DNA of 64,000 nucleotides from Labrys wisconsinensis (lineage in GTDB: Bacteria; Pseudomonadota; Alphaproteobacteria; Rhizobiales; Labraceae): contig NZ_JAUSVX010000001.1 of assembly GCF_030814995.1 (NCBI RefSeq), positions 1,178,001-1,242,000 on the forward strand, written 5' to 3'. Every line of letters begins with the position of its first letter. The first letter of the stretch is position 1. A program made the position numbers and the translations under genes. Shown here piece by piece: positions 8,839 to 17,888 of this stretch. A model generated the notes under the pieces. It ran no database searches and was not told the DNA's origin. It was given only the letters and a program-made list of their open reading frames with translations.

Positions 8839-9915
8839 ATGCCTCTCCTGACCGCCGAAGCCGTGGTGCCCTTGCCCGATCCCCATGCCGTGCTGGCCAG
8901 GCTCACCGGCCGTGTCGCCGAGCACGCCGCCGTCACGCCGTCGGAGCAGGGCGCGATGATCGAGCACCAGCTCGGCCGGACCGAGCTGGTGCTCGAGGCC
9001 GGGGCGCTCCGCCTCCGCGTGCGCTGCGCCGACGCGTCCGCGCTGGCCTTCATCAAGATGGTGCTCGCCGAGCACCTGGCGACGGCGGCCGGCGCGCCGC
9101 CCGCCTTCGCCTGGACCGGCCACGATGCCGCCCGGCGCGAGATCCCCTATTTCCGCGAGATGACCGTGCGCGCCGCCGCGGCGGTGACGCCGCACATGCG
9201 CCGGGTGGTGCTGGCGGGGGATGCCGCCCACTATGCCGGCGACCTCCTGCACGTGCGGCTGCTGATACCGCCCGCCGGCCGCGCGCCGGTCTGGCCGCAT
9301 GCGGCGGCGGACGGGCGCATCGCCTGGCCCGAGGGCGCCGACGCGCTGACGCCGCGGGTCTACACCGTCCGCCATGTCGACGCCGCCCGCGGCGAGATCG
9401 CCCTCGACGTGGTGCTGCACGCGGCGTCCGGCGAGGCGGCGACGCCGGGCTCGGCCTGGGCGCGGGACGTGCGGCCGGGCGACCGGGTCGGCCTGCTCGG
9501 CCCCGGCGGCCGGCGGTTGGCGCCGGCGGACTGGTATCTCCTCGCCGGCGACGAGACCGCGCTGCCGGCCATCGCCCGCATGGCCGAGGCCCTGCCGGCC
9601 GCCGCCCGGGCGGTGCTGCGCATCGAGGTGGCGGATGCCGCCGAGGAGCAGCCGATCGTCTCGGCCGCCGCGCTCGACCTCGCCTTCCTGCACCGCGACG
9701 GCGCGGCGGCGGGGACGACCGGGCTCCTGGAGCAAGCCGTGCGCGCCGTGCCCCTGCCGCAGGACGGCCGGCGCTGCCATGTCTGGGTGGGGTGCGAGCA
9801 GGCGCAAGCCCGGCGGATTCGCGCCGGGCTCGCCGAGCGCGGGCTCGATCCGGCCTGCCGCAGCGTGGCGGCCTATTGGCGGCGTGGATTTCCGGGTATC
9901 GACGTCGGTGACTGA
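8839..9915 (+). CDS. DUF2218 - siderophore-interacting protein (SIP) fusion
   Basis: The 358-residue protein has two parts. Residues about 1-90 match the DUF2218 pattern (HAVLARLTGRVAEHAAV, with a later ALAFIKMVLAEHL). Residues about 100-358 form a siderophore-interacting FAD domain: FREMTVRAAAAVTPHMRRVV, the flavin-binding RVYTVR, then LDVVLH and PGDRVGLLGPGG, and a C-terminal SIP lobe with the end motif AYWRRGF. SIPs reduce ferric siderophores in the cytoplasm to release iron. The gene is 27 bases after the permease and 33 bases before an ABC exporter-fold gene, forming one operon. The ATG at 8839 is 27 bases after the permease stop. Confidence 0.88.
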   Translation: MPLLTAEAVVPLPDPHAVLARLTGRVAEHAAVTPSEQGAMIEHQLGRTELVLEAGALRLRVRCADASALAFIKMVLAEHLATAAGAPPAFAWTGHDAARREIPYFREMTVRAAAAVTPHMRRVVLAGDAAHYAGDLLHVRLLIPPAGRAPVWPHAAADGRIAWPEGADALTPRVYTVRHVDAARGEIALDVVLHAASGEAATPGSAWARDVRPGDRVGLLGPGGRRLAPADWYLLAGDETALPAIARMAEALPAAARAVLRIEVADAAEEQPIVSAAALDLAFLHRDGAAAGTTGLLEQAVRAVPLPQDGRRCHVWVGCEQAQARRIRAGLAERGLDPACRSVAAYWRRGFPGIDVGD

Positions 9916-9948
9916 GGCCGCGCCGGCCGTCACGGGAATGGAAGGGCG

Positions 9949-11676
9949 ATGAGCCTGCTGCGACAGTTCTTCTCCTACTATGCCCCGCACAAGGGCCTGT
10001 TCCTGCTCGATTTCTCCTGCGCCGTGGCCGCGGGCCTCCTCGAGCTCGGCTTTCCCATGGCGGTGAAGCTGTTCGTCGACGAGCTCCTGCCGGGGCAGGA
10101 CTGGACCGTCATCCTCGTCGCCGCCGCGGCCCTGGCCGCCATCTATCTCGCCAACACCGGCCTGATGGCGGTCGTCACCTATTGGGGCCACATGCTCGGC
10201 ATCAACATCGAGACCGAGATGCGCCGCCGGGCCTTCGACCACCTGCAGAAGCTCTCCTTCAGCTTCTACGACAACCAGAAGACCGGCCATCTCGTCGCCC
10301 GCATCACCAAGGATCTGGAGGAGGTCGGGGAGGTCGCCCACCACGGCCCCGAGGACCTGTTCATCGCCCTGATGACCTTCCTCGGCGCCTTCGTCCTGAT
10401 GCTGACGGTGAACGTGCCGCTGGCCCTGATCACCTGCGCCATCGTGCCCGCCGCCGCCTGGCTCACCACCCGCCAGGGCGGGCGCATGACGCAGACCTTC
10501 CGCGCCCTGTTCGGGCGTGTCGGCGCCTTCAACGCCCGTATCGAGGAGGCGGTCGGCGGCATCCGCGTGGTGCAGGCCTTCGGCAACGAGGACCATGAGC
10601 GGGCCCTGTTCGCCGCCGACAATGCCCGCTACCGCCAGACCAAGCTCGCCGCCTATCGCATCATGGCGGCCAATGCGGCCCTGTCCTATCTCGGCATGCG
10701 GCTGACCCAGCTGGTGGTGATGGTCGCCGGGACCTGGTTCGTCATCCGCGGCGACCTCAGCCAGGGCGGCTTCGTCGGCTTCCTCCTGCTGGTCGGCGTG
10801 TTCTTTCGGCCGATCGAGAAGATCGCCGCCATCATCGAGGTCTATCCCAAGGGCATTGCCGGCTTCCGCAGCTTCCTCGAGCTGATCGCCACCCGCCCCG
10901 ACATTGCCGACCGGCCGGGCGCGCGGCCGCTCGCCGGCTTCCGGGGGGCCATCCGCTATGAGGGCGTGAGCTTCGCCTATGCCGCGGGCGAGCCGGTGCT
11001 GCGCTCGATCGACCTCACCATCCGCGCTGGCGAGACGGTGGCCTTCGTCGGGCCGTCCGGTGCCGGCAAGACCACGCTCTGCTCGCTGCTGCCGCGCTTC
11101 TACGAGCCGGATTCGGGCCGCATCGCCATCGACGGCGTCGACATCCGCGACCTGACGCTGGCCTCCCTGCGCAGCCGCATCGGCGTCGTGCAGCAGGACG
11201 TGTTCCTGTTCGCCGGGACGCTGCGCGACAACATCGCCTATGGCCGCCTCGGCGCCTCGGAGGCGGAGATCCGCGAGGCGGCGCGGCGGGCGCAGCTCGA
11301 CGTGGTGATCGCCGCGCTGCCGGAGGGGCTCGACACCGTGGTCGGCGAGCGTGGCGTCAAGCTCTCCGGCGGCCAGAAGCAGCGCGTCGCCATTGCCCGC
11401 ATGGTCCTCAAGGACCCGCCGATCCTCATCCTCGACGAGGCGACCTCCGCCCTCGATGCCGAGACCGAGCGCGAGGTGCGCCGGGCCCTCGACGCCCTGT
11501 CCGAAGGGCGCACCACCCTGGTGATCGCCCATCGCCTGTCGACCATCCGCAATGCCGACCGCATCGTCGTGGTGACGCCGGCCGGCATCGCCGAGGAGGG
11601 CCGTCACCGGGAGCTGGTGGCGGCGGGCGGGCTCTACCGCCGCCTGCACGACACCCAGTTCGCGCCGCAGGAATGA
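9949..11676 (+). CDS. ABC transporter half-protein, exporter fold (TMD-NBD), IrtA-like context
   Basis: This 575-residue protein has six transmembrane helices (residues about 15-310) followed by a complete nucleotide-binding domain. Motifs are Walker A GPSGAGKTT, Q-loop VVQQDVFLFAG, signature LSGGQKQR, Walker B ILILDEATSALD and the switch His in IAHRLST. It would act as a homodimer. By fold it could be an MsbA-like exporter, but it directly follows a SIP gene. In mycobacterial IrtA, a SIP domain is fused to exactly this kind of ABC protein, which imports ferric siderophore. An import role here is therefore an inference; a siderophore- or lipid-export role is the alternative. Confidence 0.85.
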   Translation: MSLLRQFFSYYAPHKGLFLLDFSCAVAAGLLELGFPMAVKLFVDELLPGQDWTVILVAAAALAAIYLANTGLMAVVTYWGHMLGINIETEMRRRAFDHLQKLSFSFYDNQKTGHLVARITKDLEEVGEVAHHGPEDLFIALMTFLGAFVLMLTVNVPLALITCAIVPAAAWLTTRQGGRMTQTFRALFGRVGAFNARIEEAVGGIRVVQAFGNEDHERALFAADNARYRQTKLAAYRIMAANAALSYLGMRLTQLVVMVAGTWFVIRGDLSQGGFVGFLLLVGVFFRPIEKIAAIIEVYPKGIAGFRSFLELIATRPDIADRPGARPLAGFRGAIRYEGVSFAYAAGEPVLRSIDLTIRAGETVAFVGPSGAGKTTLCSLLPRFYEPDSGRIAIDGVDIRDLTLASLRSRIGVVQQDVFLFAGTLRDNIAYGRLGASEAEIREAARRAQLDVVIAALPEGLDTVVGERGVKLSGGQKQRVAIARMVLKDPPILILDEATSALDAETEREVRRALDALSEGRTTLVIAHRLSTIRNADRIVVVTPAGIAEEGRHRELVAAGGLYRRLHDTQFAPQE

Positions 11677-11682
11677 GGGCCG

Positions 11683-12588
11683 CTACTTGGCGTCCGCCGG
11701 CAGGGCGGCCGCTCGCGCCCGGCCCTGCTCGCTGTAGAACACGAACAGGCCGCTGCCGATGATGATGGCATTGCCGATGGCGATGGCCGGCGTCGGGATG
11801 TCGCCCCACACCAGGAAGCCCAGGATCACCGCCCAGACCAGCGCCGAATATTGGAACGGCGCCAGCAGCGAGGCCGGCGCCAGGGCGAGCGCCCGGGTGA
11901 TGCAGGTGAAGCAGAGCATCGCCACGATGCCGACCAGGAACATCAGGCCGAGGTCGAACAGGCTGGGATGGACCCAGGCGAACGGGCTGGTCGCCGCGCC
12001 GACCAGGCCCGCGCCGGCGAACTGCCAGCTGACCAGCGGCAGCCAGTGCGTCGCCCTGAGCTGGCGGGTGATGGTGACGCCGAAGGCGAACATGACGGCG
12101 CCGAACAGGGCGATCAGCGCCGAGGGCGAGAAGGCGGCCGAGGTCGGATGCAGCGCGACCAGCACGCCGCCGAAGCCGACCAGCACCGCGCCCCAGCGCG
12201 CCGCGCCCACCTGCTCGCCGAGGAGCGGGCCGGAGAGGGCGGTGACGATCAGCGGCGCCGCCATGTAGAAGGTCATCACGTCGGCGAGCGGCAGCGCCTT
12301 GGTGGCATAGTAGAAGGCGAAGGTGTCGCCGGCCATGCAGGCGACACGCAGGAGATTCAGCCCGATTTGGTCGGCATGGAAGATGCCGGCACGCTCCCGC
12401 CAGCCCAGCACCACCAGCACGACGACTGCGCCGGTGCTGCGCAGCAGCAGGAGCTGCCCGACGCTGTAGTCGGCCATCAGCCATTTGCCCAGCGCGTCGT
12501 TGACGGCGAAGAAGAACACGCCCGTCAGGTAGAACGCGATGCCGGCGCTGGCGGCGGAAAGGCGGGAGAACGGCATGGGAAAGGGCAT
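11683..12588 (-). CDS. DMT-superfamily EamA-type membrane transporter
   Basis: This 301-residue protein has two EamA repeats and about ten hydrophobic helices. The first contains FFAVNDALGKWLMADYSVGQ and the second SALIALFGAVMFAFGVTITR. These proteins export amino acids, nucleobases or other metabolites, but specificity cannot be read from sequence. The gene converges with the ABC transporter at only six bases, so it is not part of that operon. The start at 12588 has a poor ribosome site; a second in-frame ATG at 12576 is possible. Confidence 0.85.
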   Translation of the reverse strand: MPFPMPFSRLSAASAGIAFYLTGVFFFAVNDALGKWLMADYSVGQLLLLRSTGAVVVLVVLGWRERAGIFHADQIGLNLLRVACMAGDTFAFYYATKALPLADVMTFYMAAPLIVTALSGPLLGEQVGAARWGAVLVGFGGVLVALHPTSAAFSPSALIALFGAVMFAFGVTITRQLRATHWLPLVSWQFAGAGLVGAATSPFAWVHPSLFDLGLMFLVGIVAMLCFTCITRALALAPASLLAPFQYSALVWAVILGFLVWGDIPTPAIAIGNAIIIGSGLFVFYSEQGRARAAALPADAK

Positions 12589-12732
12589 TCGGGAGGGCAG
12601 GATGATGCGCTTTTAGGCATCGCTGGCCGATTTGTCATTGCCGGAACCGGACCGCCGCCGCTTTTCTCCGGCAGCGGGTTCGCGTCCCGGCGGTGTTTGC
12701 CAGGGGCCTGCGCGCCATGATATTCAATGAAA

Positions 12733-12749
12733 CTGATTTATTAACTCGG
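12733..12749. promoter_or_regulatory. Candidate ROK operator upstream of its own gene
   Basis: CTGATTTATTAACTCGG lies 52 bases before the ROK regulator start in a 213-bp intergenic region. It matches the site CTGCTTTAATTAGTCGG upstream of the sugar importer at 13 of 17 positions. ROK repressors bind AT-rich sites of this kind. The remainder of the intergenic region holds no other clear signal. Confidence 0.45.
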
Positions 12750-12801
12750 CCGAGGCCGCGCCGGCCGCGATGATCCCTGCGGCCGCGGGAGGACGCGAGG
12801 C

Positions 12802-14073
12802 ATGTCGCGCAAGGGCAGCAATTCGGTCCAGATCCGCCATTACAACGAGCGGGTGGTGCTGGAGGCGCTGCGCCGCATGGGCGAGGCGTCCAAGGCCGAT
12901 CTCGCCCGCTCGGCCAACCTGACGCCGCAGGCCGTGGCGGGCATCGTCGCGGCGCTGGAGGAGGCCGGGCTGGCCGAGCCGCGCGGCAAGCGCGCCGGGC
13001 AGATCGGCCAGCCCTCCACCATCTATGCCGTGGCGCCGGACGGAGCTCTCTCGATCGGGCTGCATGTCGGCCGCCGGGCCCTCGACGCCGTGCTGATCGA
13101 CCTCGCCGGCCGGACCCGCCGGGTCGAGACCTCCGAATATGCCTATCCCGAGCCGCAGGCCGTGGCGGACCTCGCCGCCGCCTATGTCCGCACCCTGCAT
13201 TCGAGCCTGGCGCCGGAGCTGCGCCGGCGCGTCGTCGGCGTCGGGGTGGCCATGCCCTATTTCCTCGGCGGCTGGCGCAACGAGCTCGACCTGCCGCTGC
13301 GGGTGACGGCGGCCTGGGAGGAGTTCGACCTGCGGGCGCGGTTGGCGGAGGAGACCGACCTGCCCCTGCACTTCCAGAACGACGCTTCCTCCGCCGCCAC
13401 GGCCGAGCTGGTCTACGGCCACGGCCAGACCGTCCGCGACTTCATCCACTTCTCCGTCCACACCTTCATCGGCGGCGGCCTGATCATCGACGGCAAGCTG
13501 GAGACCGGGCCGCACGGCAATTCCGCCGCCTTCGGCCCCTACCCCGTCGGGCCCTCGCGGCTCTCGACGGTGCCGCCGCCCGCCGGCCCCTTCGAGATCC
13601 TGCTGCGCCGGGCCTCGATCTACGTGCTGACCCACCATCTGCGCGCCAATGGCGTGCCGATCAACCGGGCCTACGAACTCGAGGCCCTCGGCGAGCGGGC
13701 CGAGCCCTATCTCTCCGAATGGATCGCCGACTGCGCCGACGCCCTGGCCACCGCCATCGTCGGCGCGATCGCCGTGGTCGATGTCTCCGCCGTCGTCATC
13801 GACGGCATCCTGCCCCGTGCGATCCTGGAGCGCACGGTCGAGGCCATCCGGGAGCGCTTCGAGGCGATCGTGCCGGAGGGGCTGGTCGTCCCGGCGATCC
13901 GGGCGGGCAGCATCGGCAGTCAGGCGGCGGCGATCGGGGCCGCCATCATCCCGCTCTACGCCATGTTCGCGCCCGACAGCGACGTCCTGGTCAAGACGCA
14001 GCCCGAGCCGCGGCGCCCGACCCGGCACCAGGGCGCCGCCTCCGCCTTCGCCGGCCCGCGCAGCTTCCGCTGA
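12802..14073 (+). CDS. ROK-family transcriptional repressor
   Basis: This 423-residue protein has an N-terminal winged helix-turn-helix (VQIRHYNERVVLEALRRMG, then KADLARSANLTPQAVAGIV). It is followed by a sugar-kinase-like ROK domain with LSIGLHVGRRALDAVLID and IDGKLETGPHGNSAAFG. The Cys-rich zinc motif found in many ROK proteins is absent. It probably represses the downstream importer and is released by the imported sugar or its phosphate. The genes lie in the same direction, with a matching candidate operator before each. Confidence 0.9.
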   Translation: MSRKGSNSVQIRHYNERVVLEALRRMGEASKADLARSANLTPQAVAGIVAALEEAGLAEPRGKRAGQIGQPSTIYAVAPDGALSIGLHVGRRALDAVLIDLAGRTRRVETSEYAYPEPQAVADLAAAYVRTLHSSLAPELRRRVVGVGVAMPYFLGGWRNELDLPLRVTAAWEEFDLRARLAEETDLPLHFQNDASSAATAELVYGHGQTVRDFIHFSVHTFIGGGLIIDGKLETGPHGNSAAFGPYPVGPSRLSTVPPPAGPFEILLRRASIYVLTHHLRANGVPINRAYELEALGERAEPYLSEWIADCADALATAIVGAIAVVDVSAVVIDGILPRAILERTVEAIRERFEAIVPEGLVVPAIRAGSIGSQAAAIGAAIIPLYAMFAPDSDVLVKTQPEPRRPTRHQGAASAFAGPRSFR

Positions 14074-14127
14074 GGTGCGCGGGACGGACAGCTCGGCTTG
14101 ATCTTGGTTTCGACTTAATATAACAAT

Positions 14128-14144
14128 CTGCTTTAATTAGTCGG
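14128..14144. promoter_or_regulatory. Candidate ROK operator upstream of the fused sugar importer
   Basis: CTGCTTTAATTAGTCGG resembles the site before the ROK gene (13 of 17 bases). Together with CGACTTAAT at 14111-14119 it forms an imperfect inverted repeat (ATTAGTCG at 14136-14143). This lies 72 bases upstream of the chosen start of the transporter gene. Confidence 0.45.
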
Positions 14145-14215
14145 AAGCCGGAGAGCGCCATGGGAGGACAGGTCCGTTGCCGGCGAGCCGGGCCCGAATG
14201 CCCGGAGGGCCGGGC

Positions 14216-16816
14216 ATGACGGGGGAGGCCGGCCTGTCGGCGCCGCGATCCGGCGGCGCCCCGTCGGCCGCGCCCGGGCCGGCCGCTGCGGCCGGCCTGC
14301 GCGGCGCGAGCAAACGTTTCGGCGGCACCCTCGCCCTCGACGATGTCGGCTTCGAGCTGCGGCCCGGCGAGGTTCTGGCGCTGCTCGGCGAGAACGGCGC
14401 CGGCAAGAGCACCTGCGTCAAGCTGCTGGCCGGCGTCTACCAGCCCGACGCCGGCACCGTCCTGCTCGACGGCGAGCCGGTGCGCTGGCGCTCCCCGCTC
14501 GACGCCCGGCGCCACGGCATCGTGGTGATGCACCAGCATCCCGGCCTGTTCGGCGATCTCAGCGTCGCCGAGAACCTGTTCATGGGCCACATGCCGCAGG
14601 GCGCGCTCGGCGGCATCGATGCCGCGGCGATGCGCAGCACCGCCCGCGAGCTGATCGAGGTGGTCGGCCTCGCCTGCGGGCCGGACACGCCGCTCGGCTC
14701 GCTGCGCACCTCCGAGCAGCAGCTGGTCGAGATCGCCCGCGCCCTGTCGCTGCAGGCCAGGGTGCTGATCATGGACGAGCCGACGGCGGCGCTCTCCCTG
14801 CGCGAGGTCGAGCGGCTCTTCGCCGTCGTCGCCGGCCTCAAGGCGCGCGGCGTGGCGATGATGTTCGTCGGCCATCGCATGGACGAGATCTTCCGCATCT
14901 CCGACCGGATCGCCGTGCTCCGCGACGGGCGGCTGGTCGGGGTCGAGGCGACGCGGGAGCTCGGCCGGGACCGGGCGGTGCAGATGATGATCGGCCGCCC
15001 GCTCAGCGCCGTCTATCCCGAGCGCCGGGCGCGCATCGGCGAGGTCGCCGTCGAGGTCCGCCACCTCGCCCGGGCCGGCACCTTCGCCGACATCTCCTTC
15101 GCCGTGCGCGCGGGCGAGGTGCTGGGCCTGGGCGGCCTGGTCGGCAGCGGCCGCACCGAGATCGCCCGCGTGCTGTTCGGCATCGACCAGCCGACCGGCG
15201 GCGAGATCCTGGTCGCCGGTGCGGCACGGCGCTTCGCCTCGCCCGTCGAGGCGATGCAGGCGGGCATCGCCTACGTCTCGGAGGATCGGCTCGGCCAGAG
15301 CCTGGTGATGGATTTCCCGGTGCTCGACAACGCCTCGCTGCCGGTGGTCGACAAGGCCACCATCGCCGGCCTGGTCTGGCGCCGGCGCGAGATCGCCCTG
15401 GTCAAGCCGCATCTCGATCGGCTGCGCCTGAAGTTCCGCAGCTTCGACCAGCCGGTGAAGACGCTCTCCGGCGGCAACCAGCAGAAGGTCGTGCTGTCGA
15501 AATGGCTGGCGACCGGCCCGCGGGTCCTCATCCTCGACGAGCCGACGCAGGGCATCGACGTGCAGAGCAAGGCCGAGGTCCACGCCATGATCGCCGAGCT
15601 CGCCCGCCAGGGGCTGGCGATCGTGCTGATCTCCTCCGAGCTGCCCGAGCTCATCGGCATGTGCGACCGCATCGTCGTCCTGCGCGAGGGGCGGCTCACC
15701 GCCGAGTTCTCCGGCGCCGACGTCGACCAGGAGCGCGTCATCCGCGCCGCGACCGATGCGGACGGGGCCGCGCCCGACCGCCGGCTGCCAGGACCTGGGG
15801 CTGCGCCGACCGATCGCGCCGGTCGGCCGGAGGCGCCGATCCCGGCGCTACGCCGATTTCTCGCCTCCCGCGAGCTCGGGCTCGCCGCCGCCATCGCCGC
15901 CGTGGTCCTGCCGATCGCCGTGCTCAACCCGCGCATGCTCGGCGCCGCCAACCTCACCGCCCTCGCCATGGACGCGGCGCTGCTGATGATCGCCGCCGCG
16001 GCCCAGATGCTGGTGATTCTCACCCGCAACATCGACCTTTCCGTCGCCTCGGTGATCGGCCTCGCCGCCTACGGCTCCGCCAGCGCCATGCATGCCTGGC
16101 CCGGCCTGCCGGTCTCCGGCGGCGTCGCCGTCGGCTGCGCCATCGGCCTTGCCTGCGGCCTCGTCAACGGCCTCGTCGTCACCCTGGGCCGGGTGCCGTC
16201 GATCGTGGTGACGCTCGGCACCCTGGCCGTGTTCCGGGGCGTCAACAGCCTGTGGGCCGGCGGCCGGCAGATCAGCGCCGACCAGGTGCCGCAGGCCTGG
16301 CTCGACCTCACCAGCGCCCGCATCCTCGGCGTGCCCATGGTCATCCTGATCGCGGCGGCGACGCTGGCCCTGATTGCTCTCGCTCTGCGCCGCCTGCCGA
16401 TCGGGCGCGAGCTCTACGCCATCGGCTCCAATCCCGACGGCGCGGCCCTGATCGGCATCCGCAGCACCGCGCTGGTGCTCGGCGCCTTCGCCGTCGCCGG
16501 CCTGCTCGCCGGCTTCGACGGGGCGCTCTGGGCCTCGCGCTATGCCACCATCGACGCTCGGGTCGCCATGGGCTTCGAGCTCACGGTCATCGCCGCCGTC
16601 GTGGTCGGGGGCGTCGCGATCCGCGGCGGAGCCGGCACGGTCGCCGGCATGGTGCTGGGCGCGCTGACCCTCCTGGTCATCCGCAACGGGCTGACGCTGG
16701 TGCGGGTCGACCCGCTGTGGCTGCAGGGCGTCTACGGCCTGATCATCCTGGTGGCGGTCGGAATCGACGCCCTGCTGGCGCGCCGGGCCCATGCCACCGG
16801 CGGGAGGGCGCCATGA
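14216..16816 (+). CDS. Fused sugar ABC transporter ATPase-permease (RbsA-RbsC type)
   Basis: The ATG at 14216 follows GGAGGG by seven bases and gives 866 residues; upstream TTG (14177) and ATG (14198) starts are possible. Residues about 25-270 form ATPase domain 1 with Walker A GENGAGKST (58-66) and MDEPTAALS. Residues about 275-525 form domain 2, with the degenerate P-loop GLVGSGRTEIAR normal for this family, signature LSGGNQQKVVLSKWL and ILDEPTQGID. The last 330 residues are a BPD_transp_2 permease with RNIDLSVASVIGLAAYGSA. In most bacteria these parts are separate proteins. A close paralogue lies at 46473-49097. The family includes ribose, rhamnose and AI-2 importers. Confidence 0.92.
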   Translation: MTGEAGLSAPRSGGAPSAAPGPAAAAGLRGASKRFGGTLALDDVGFELRPGEVLALLGENGAGKSTCVKLLAGVYQPDAGTVLLDGEPVRWRSPLDARRHGIVVMHQHPGLFGDLSVAENLFMGHMPQGALGGIDAAAMRSTARELIEVVGLACGPDTPLGSLRTSEQQLVEIARALSLQARVLIMDEPTAALSLREVERLFAVVAGLKARGVAMMFVGHRMDEIFRISDRIAVLRDGRLVGVEATRELGRDRAVQMMIGRPLSAVYPERRARIGEVAVEVRHLARAGTFADISFAVRAGEVLGLGGLVGSGRTEIARVLFGIDQPTGGEILVAGAARRFASPVEAMQAGIAYVSEDRLGQSLVMDFPVLDNASLPVVDKATIAGLVWRRREIALVKPHLDRLRLKFRSFDQPVKTLSGGNQQKVVLSKWLATGPRVLILDEPTQGIDVQSKAEVHAMIAELARQGLAIVLISSELPELIGMCDRIVVLREGRLTAEFSGADVDQERVIRAATDADGAAPDRRLPGPGAAPTDRAGRPEAPIPALRRFLASRELGLAAAIAAVVLPIAVLNPRMLGAANLTALAMDAALLMIAAAAQMLVILTRNIDLSVASVIGLAAYGSASAMHAWPGLPVSGGVAVGCAIGLACGLVNGLVVTLGRVPSIVVTLGTLAVFRGVNSLWAGGRQISADQVPQAWLDLTSARILGVPMVILIAAATLALIALALRRLPIGRELYAIGSNPDGAALIGIRSTALVLGAFAVAGLLAGFDGALWASRYATIDARVAMGFELTVIAAVVVGGVAIRGGAGTVAGMVLGALTLLVIRNGLTLVRVDPLWLQGVYGLIILVAVGIDALLARRAHATGGRAP

Positions 16817-17814
16817 CGGCCATCATCCGCCGCCTCGCCGGCTGGGACGGCTTCCTGGCGGCGCTGACCCTGGCGACGCTGCTCTATGCCGTGCTGGCGC
16901 TGCCGACCTTCGCCACGGCCTTCAACATCTCCCAGGCCATTGCCGGCGTGTCGGAGCGGGCGTTGATCGTGCTGCCGATGGTGCTCCTCATCATCGCCCG
17001 CGAGATCGATCTCTCCGTCGCCAGCATCCTCGCCCTCAGCAGCGTGGTCTTCGGCATGATGGTGCAGGCCGGCCTGCCGCTCGCCGCGGCCATGCCGCTG
17101 ACCCTGCTGGCCGGGGGGCTGGCGGGCGCCTTCAACGGGGCGCTGGTGACCGGCCTCGGCCTGCCGTCCCTGGTGGTGACGCTCGGCACCATGGCGATGT
17201 TTCGCGGCATCGGCTACATCCTGCTCGGCTCGGCCTCGGTGAATGCCTTTCCCGACGCCTTCACCGATTTCGGCATCGACACGCTCGGCGACACGCCGAT
17301 CCCGCTCACCATCCTGCCCTTCCTGGTGCTGGCGCCGGTCTTCGCGGTGGTGCTGCAGGCGACGCCGACCGGCCGGCGCATCTACGCCCTCGGCGGCAGC
17401 CCGAGCGCGGCGCGCTATGCCGGCGTGCGCACCGAGCGCATCCGCTTTGCGCTGTTCGTGGTCTCGGGCTTCGTCTGCGCCCTCGCCGGCATCGTCTTCA
17501 CCGCAAGGCTGGCCAATGCCCGCGCCAACAACGCCGTCGGCCTCGAGCTCGACGTCATCACCACGGCGCTGCTCGGCGGCATCAGCGTGTTCGGCGGCAA
17601 GGGCCGCCTCACCGGCGTGTTCTGGGCGCTGGCGCTGCTTGCCCTGCTGCGCAACATCCTCGGCCTGCAGCAGATCGGCGGCGACGCCCAGGGCACGGTC
17701 GTCGGCCTCCTGCTGATCCTGTCGCTGCTGGCCGGCAACATCGCCCGCGGCGCCTTCGAGAGGCTGCGCAGCCGCAGGAGCGCGCCGGCTTCGGCCAGCC
17801 GCGGTGATCTCTGA
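16813..17814 (+). CDS. Sugar ABC transporter permease (RbsC/LsrD type)
   Basis: This 333-residue inner-membrane permease starts at an ATG overlapping the preceding stop (ATGA). It has about ten hydrophobic segments and the family pattern AREIDLSVASILALSSVVFG and LPSLVVTLGTMAMFRGIGYI. It would pair with the permease domain of the fused protein to form a heterodimeric channel, as LsrC/LsrD or RhaP/RhaQ do. Its nearest relative in the window is the gene at 49094-50140. Confidence 0.92.
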   Translation: MTAIIRRLAGWDGFLAALTLATLLYAVLALPTFATAFNISQAIAGVSERALIVLPMVLLIIAREIDLSVASILALSSVVFGMMVQAGLPLAAAMPLTLLAGGLAGAFNGALVTGLGLPSLVVTLGTMAMFRGIGYILLGSASVNAFPDAFTDFGIDTLGDTPIPLTILPFLVLAPVFAVVLQATPTGRRIYALGGSPSAARYAGVRTERIRFALFVVSGFVCALAGIVFTARLANARANNAVGLELDVITTALLGGISVFGGKGRLTGVFWALALLALLRNILGLQQIGGDAQGTVVGLLLILSLLAGNIARGAFERLRSRRSAPASASRGDL

Positions 17815-17888
17815 TCAAAGATCGGAGATCACGACGCAGAGAAGAAGACCGGGATCGCAGCGATCCCGACAACGAGGAGGAGACGGAC

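Noticed and set aside
6979-11649. A 1556-residue open frame on the minus strand
   Set aside because: It is antisense to the well-supported fhuB, SIP and ABC genes, has Gly/Ala/Arg/Glu-rich composition without domains, and arises from high GC codon bias.
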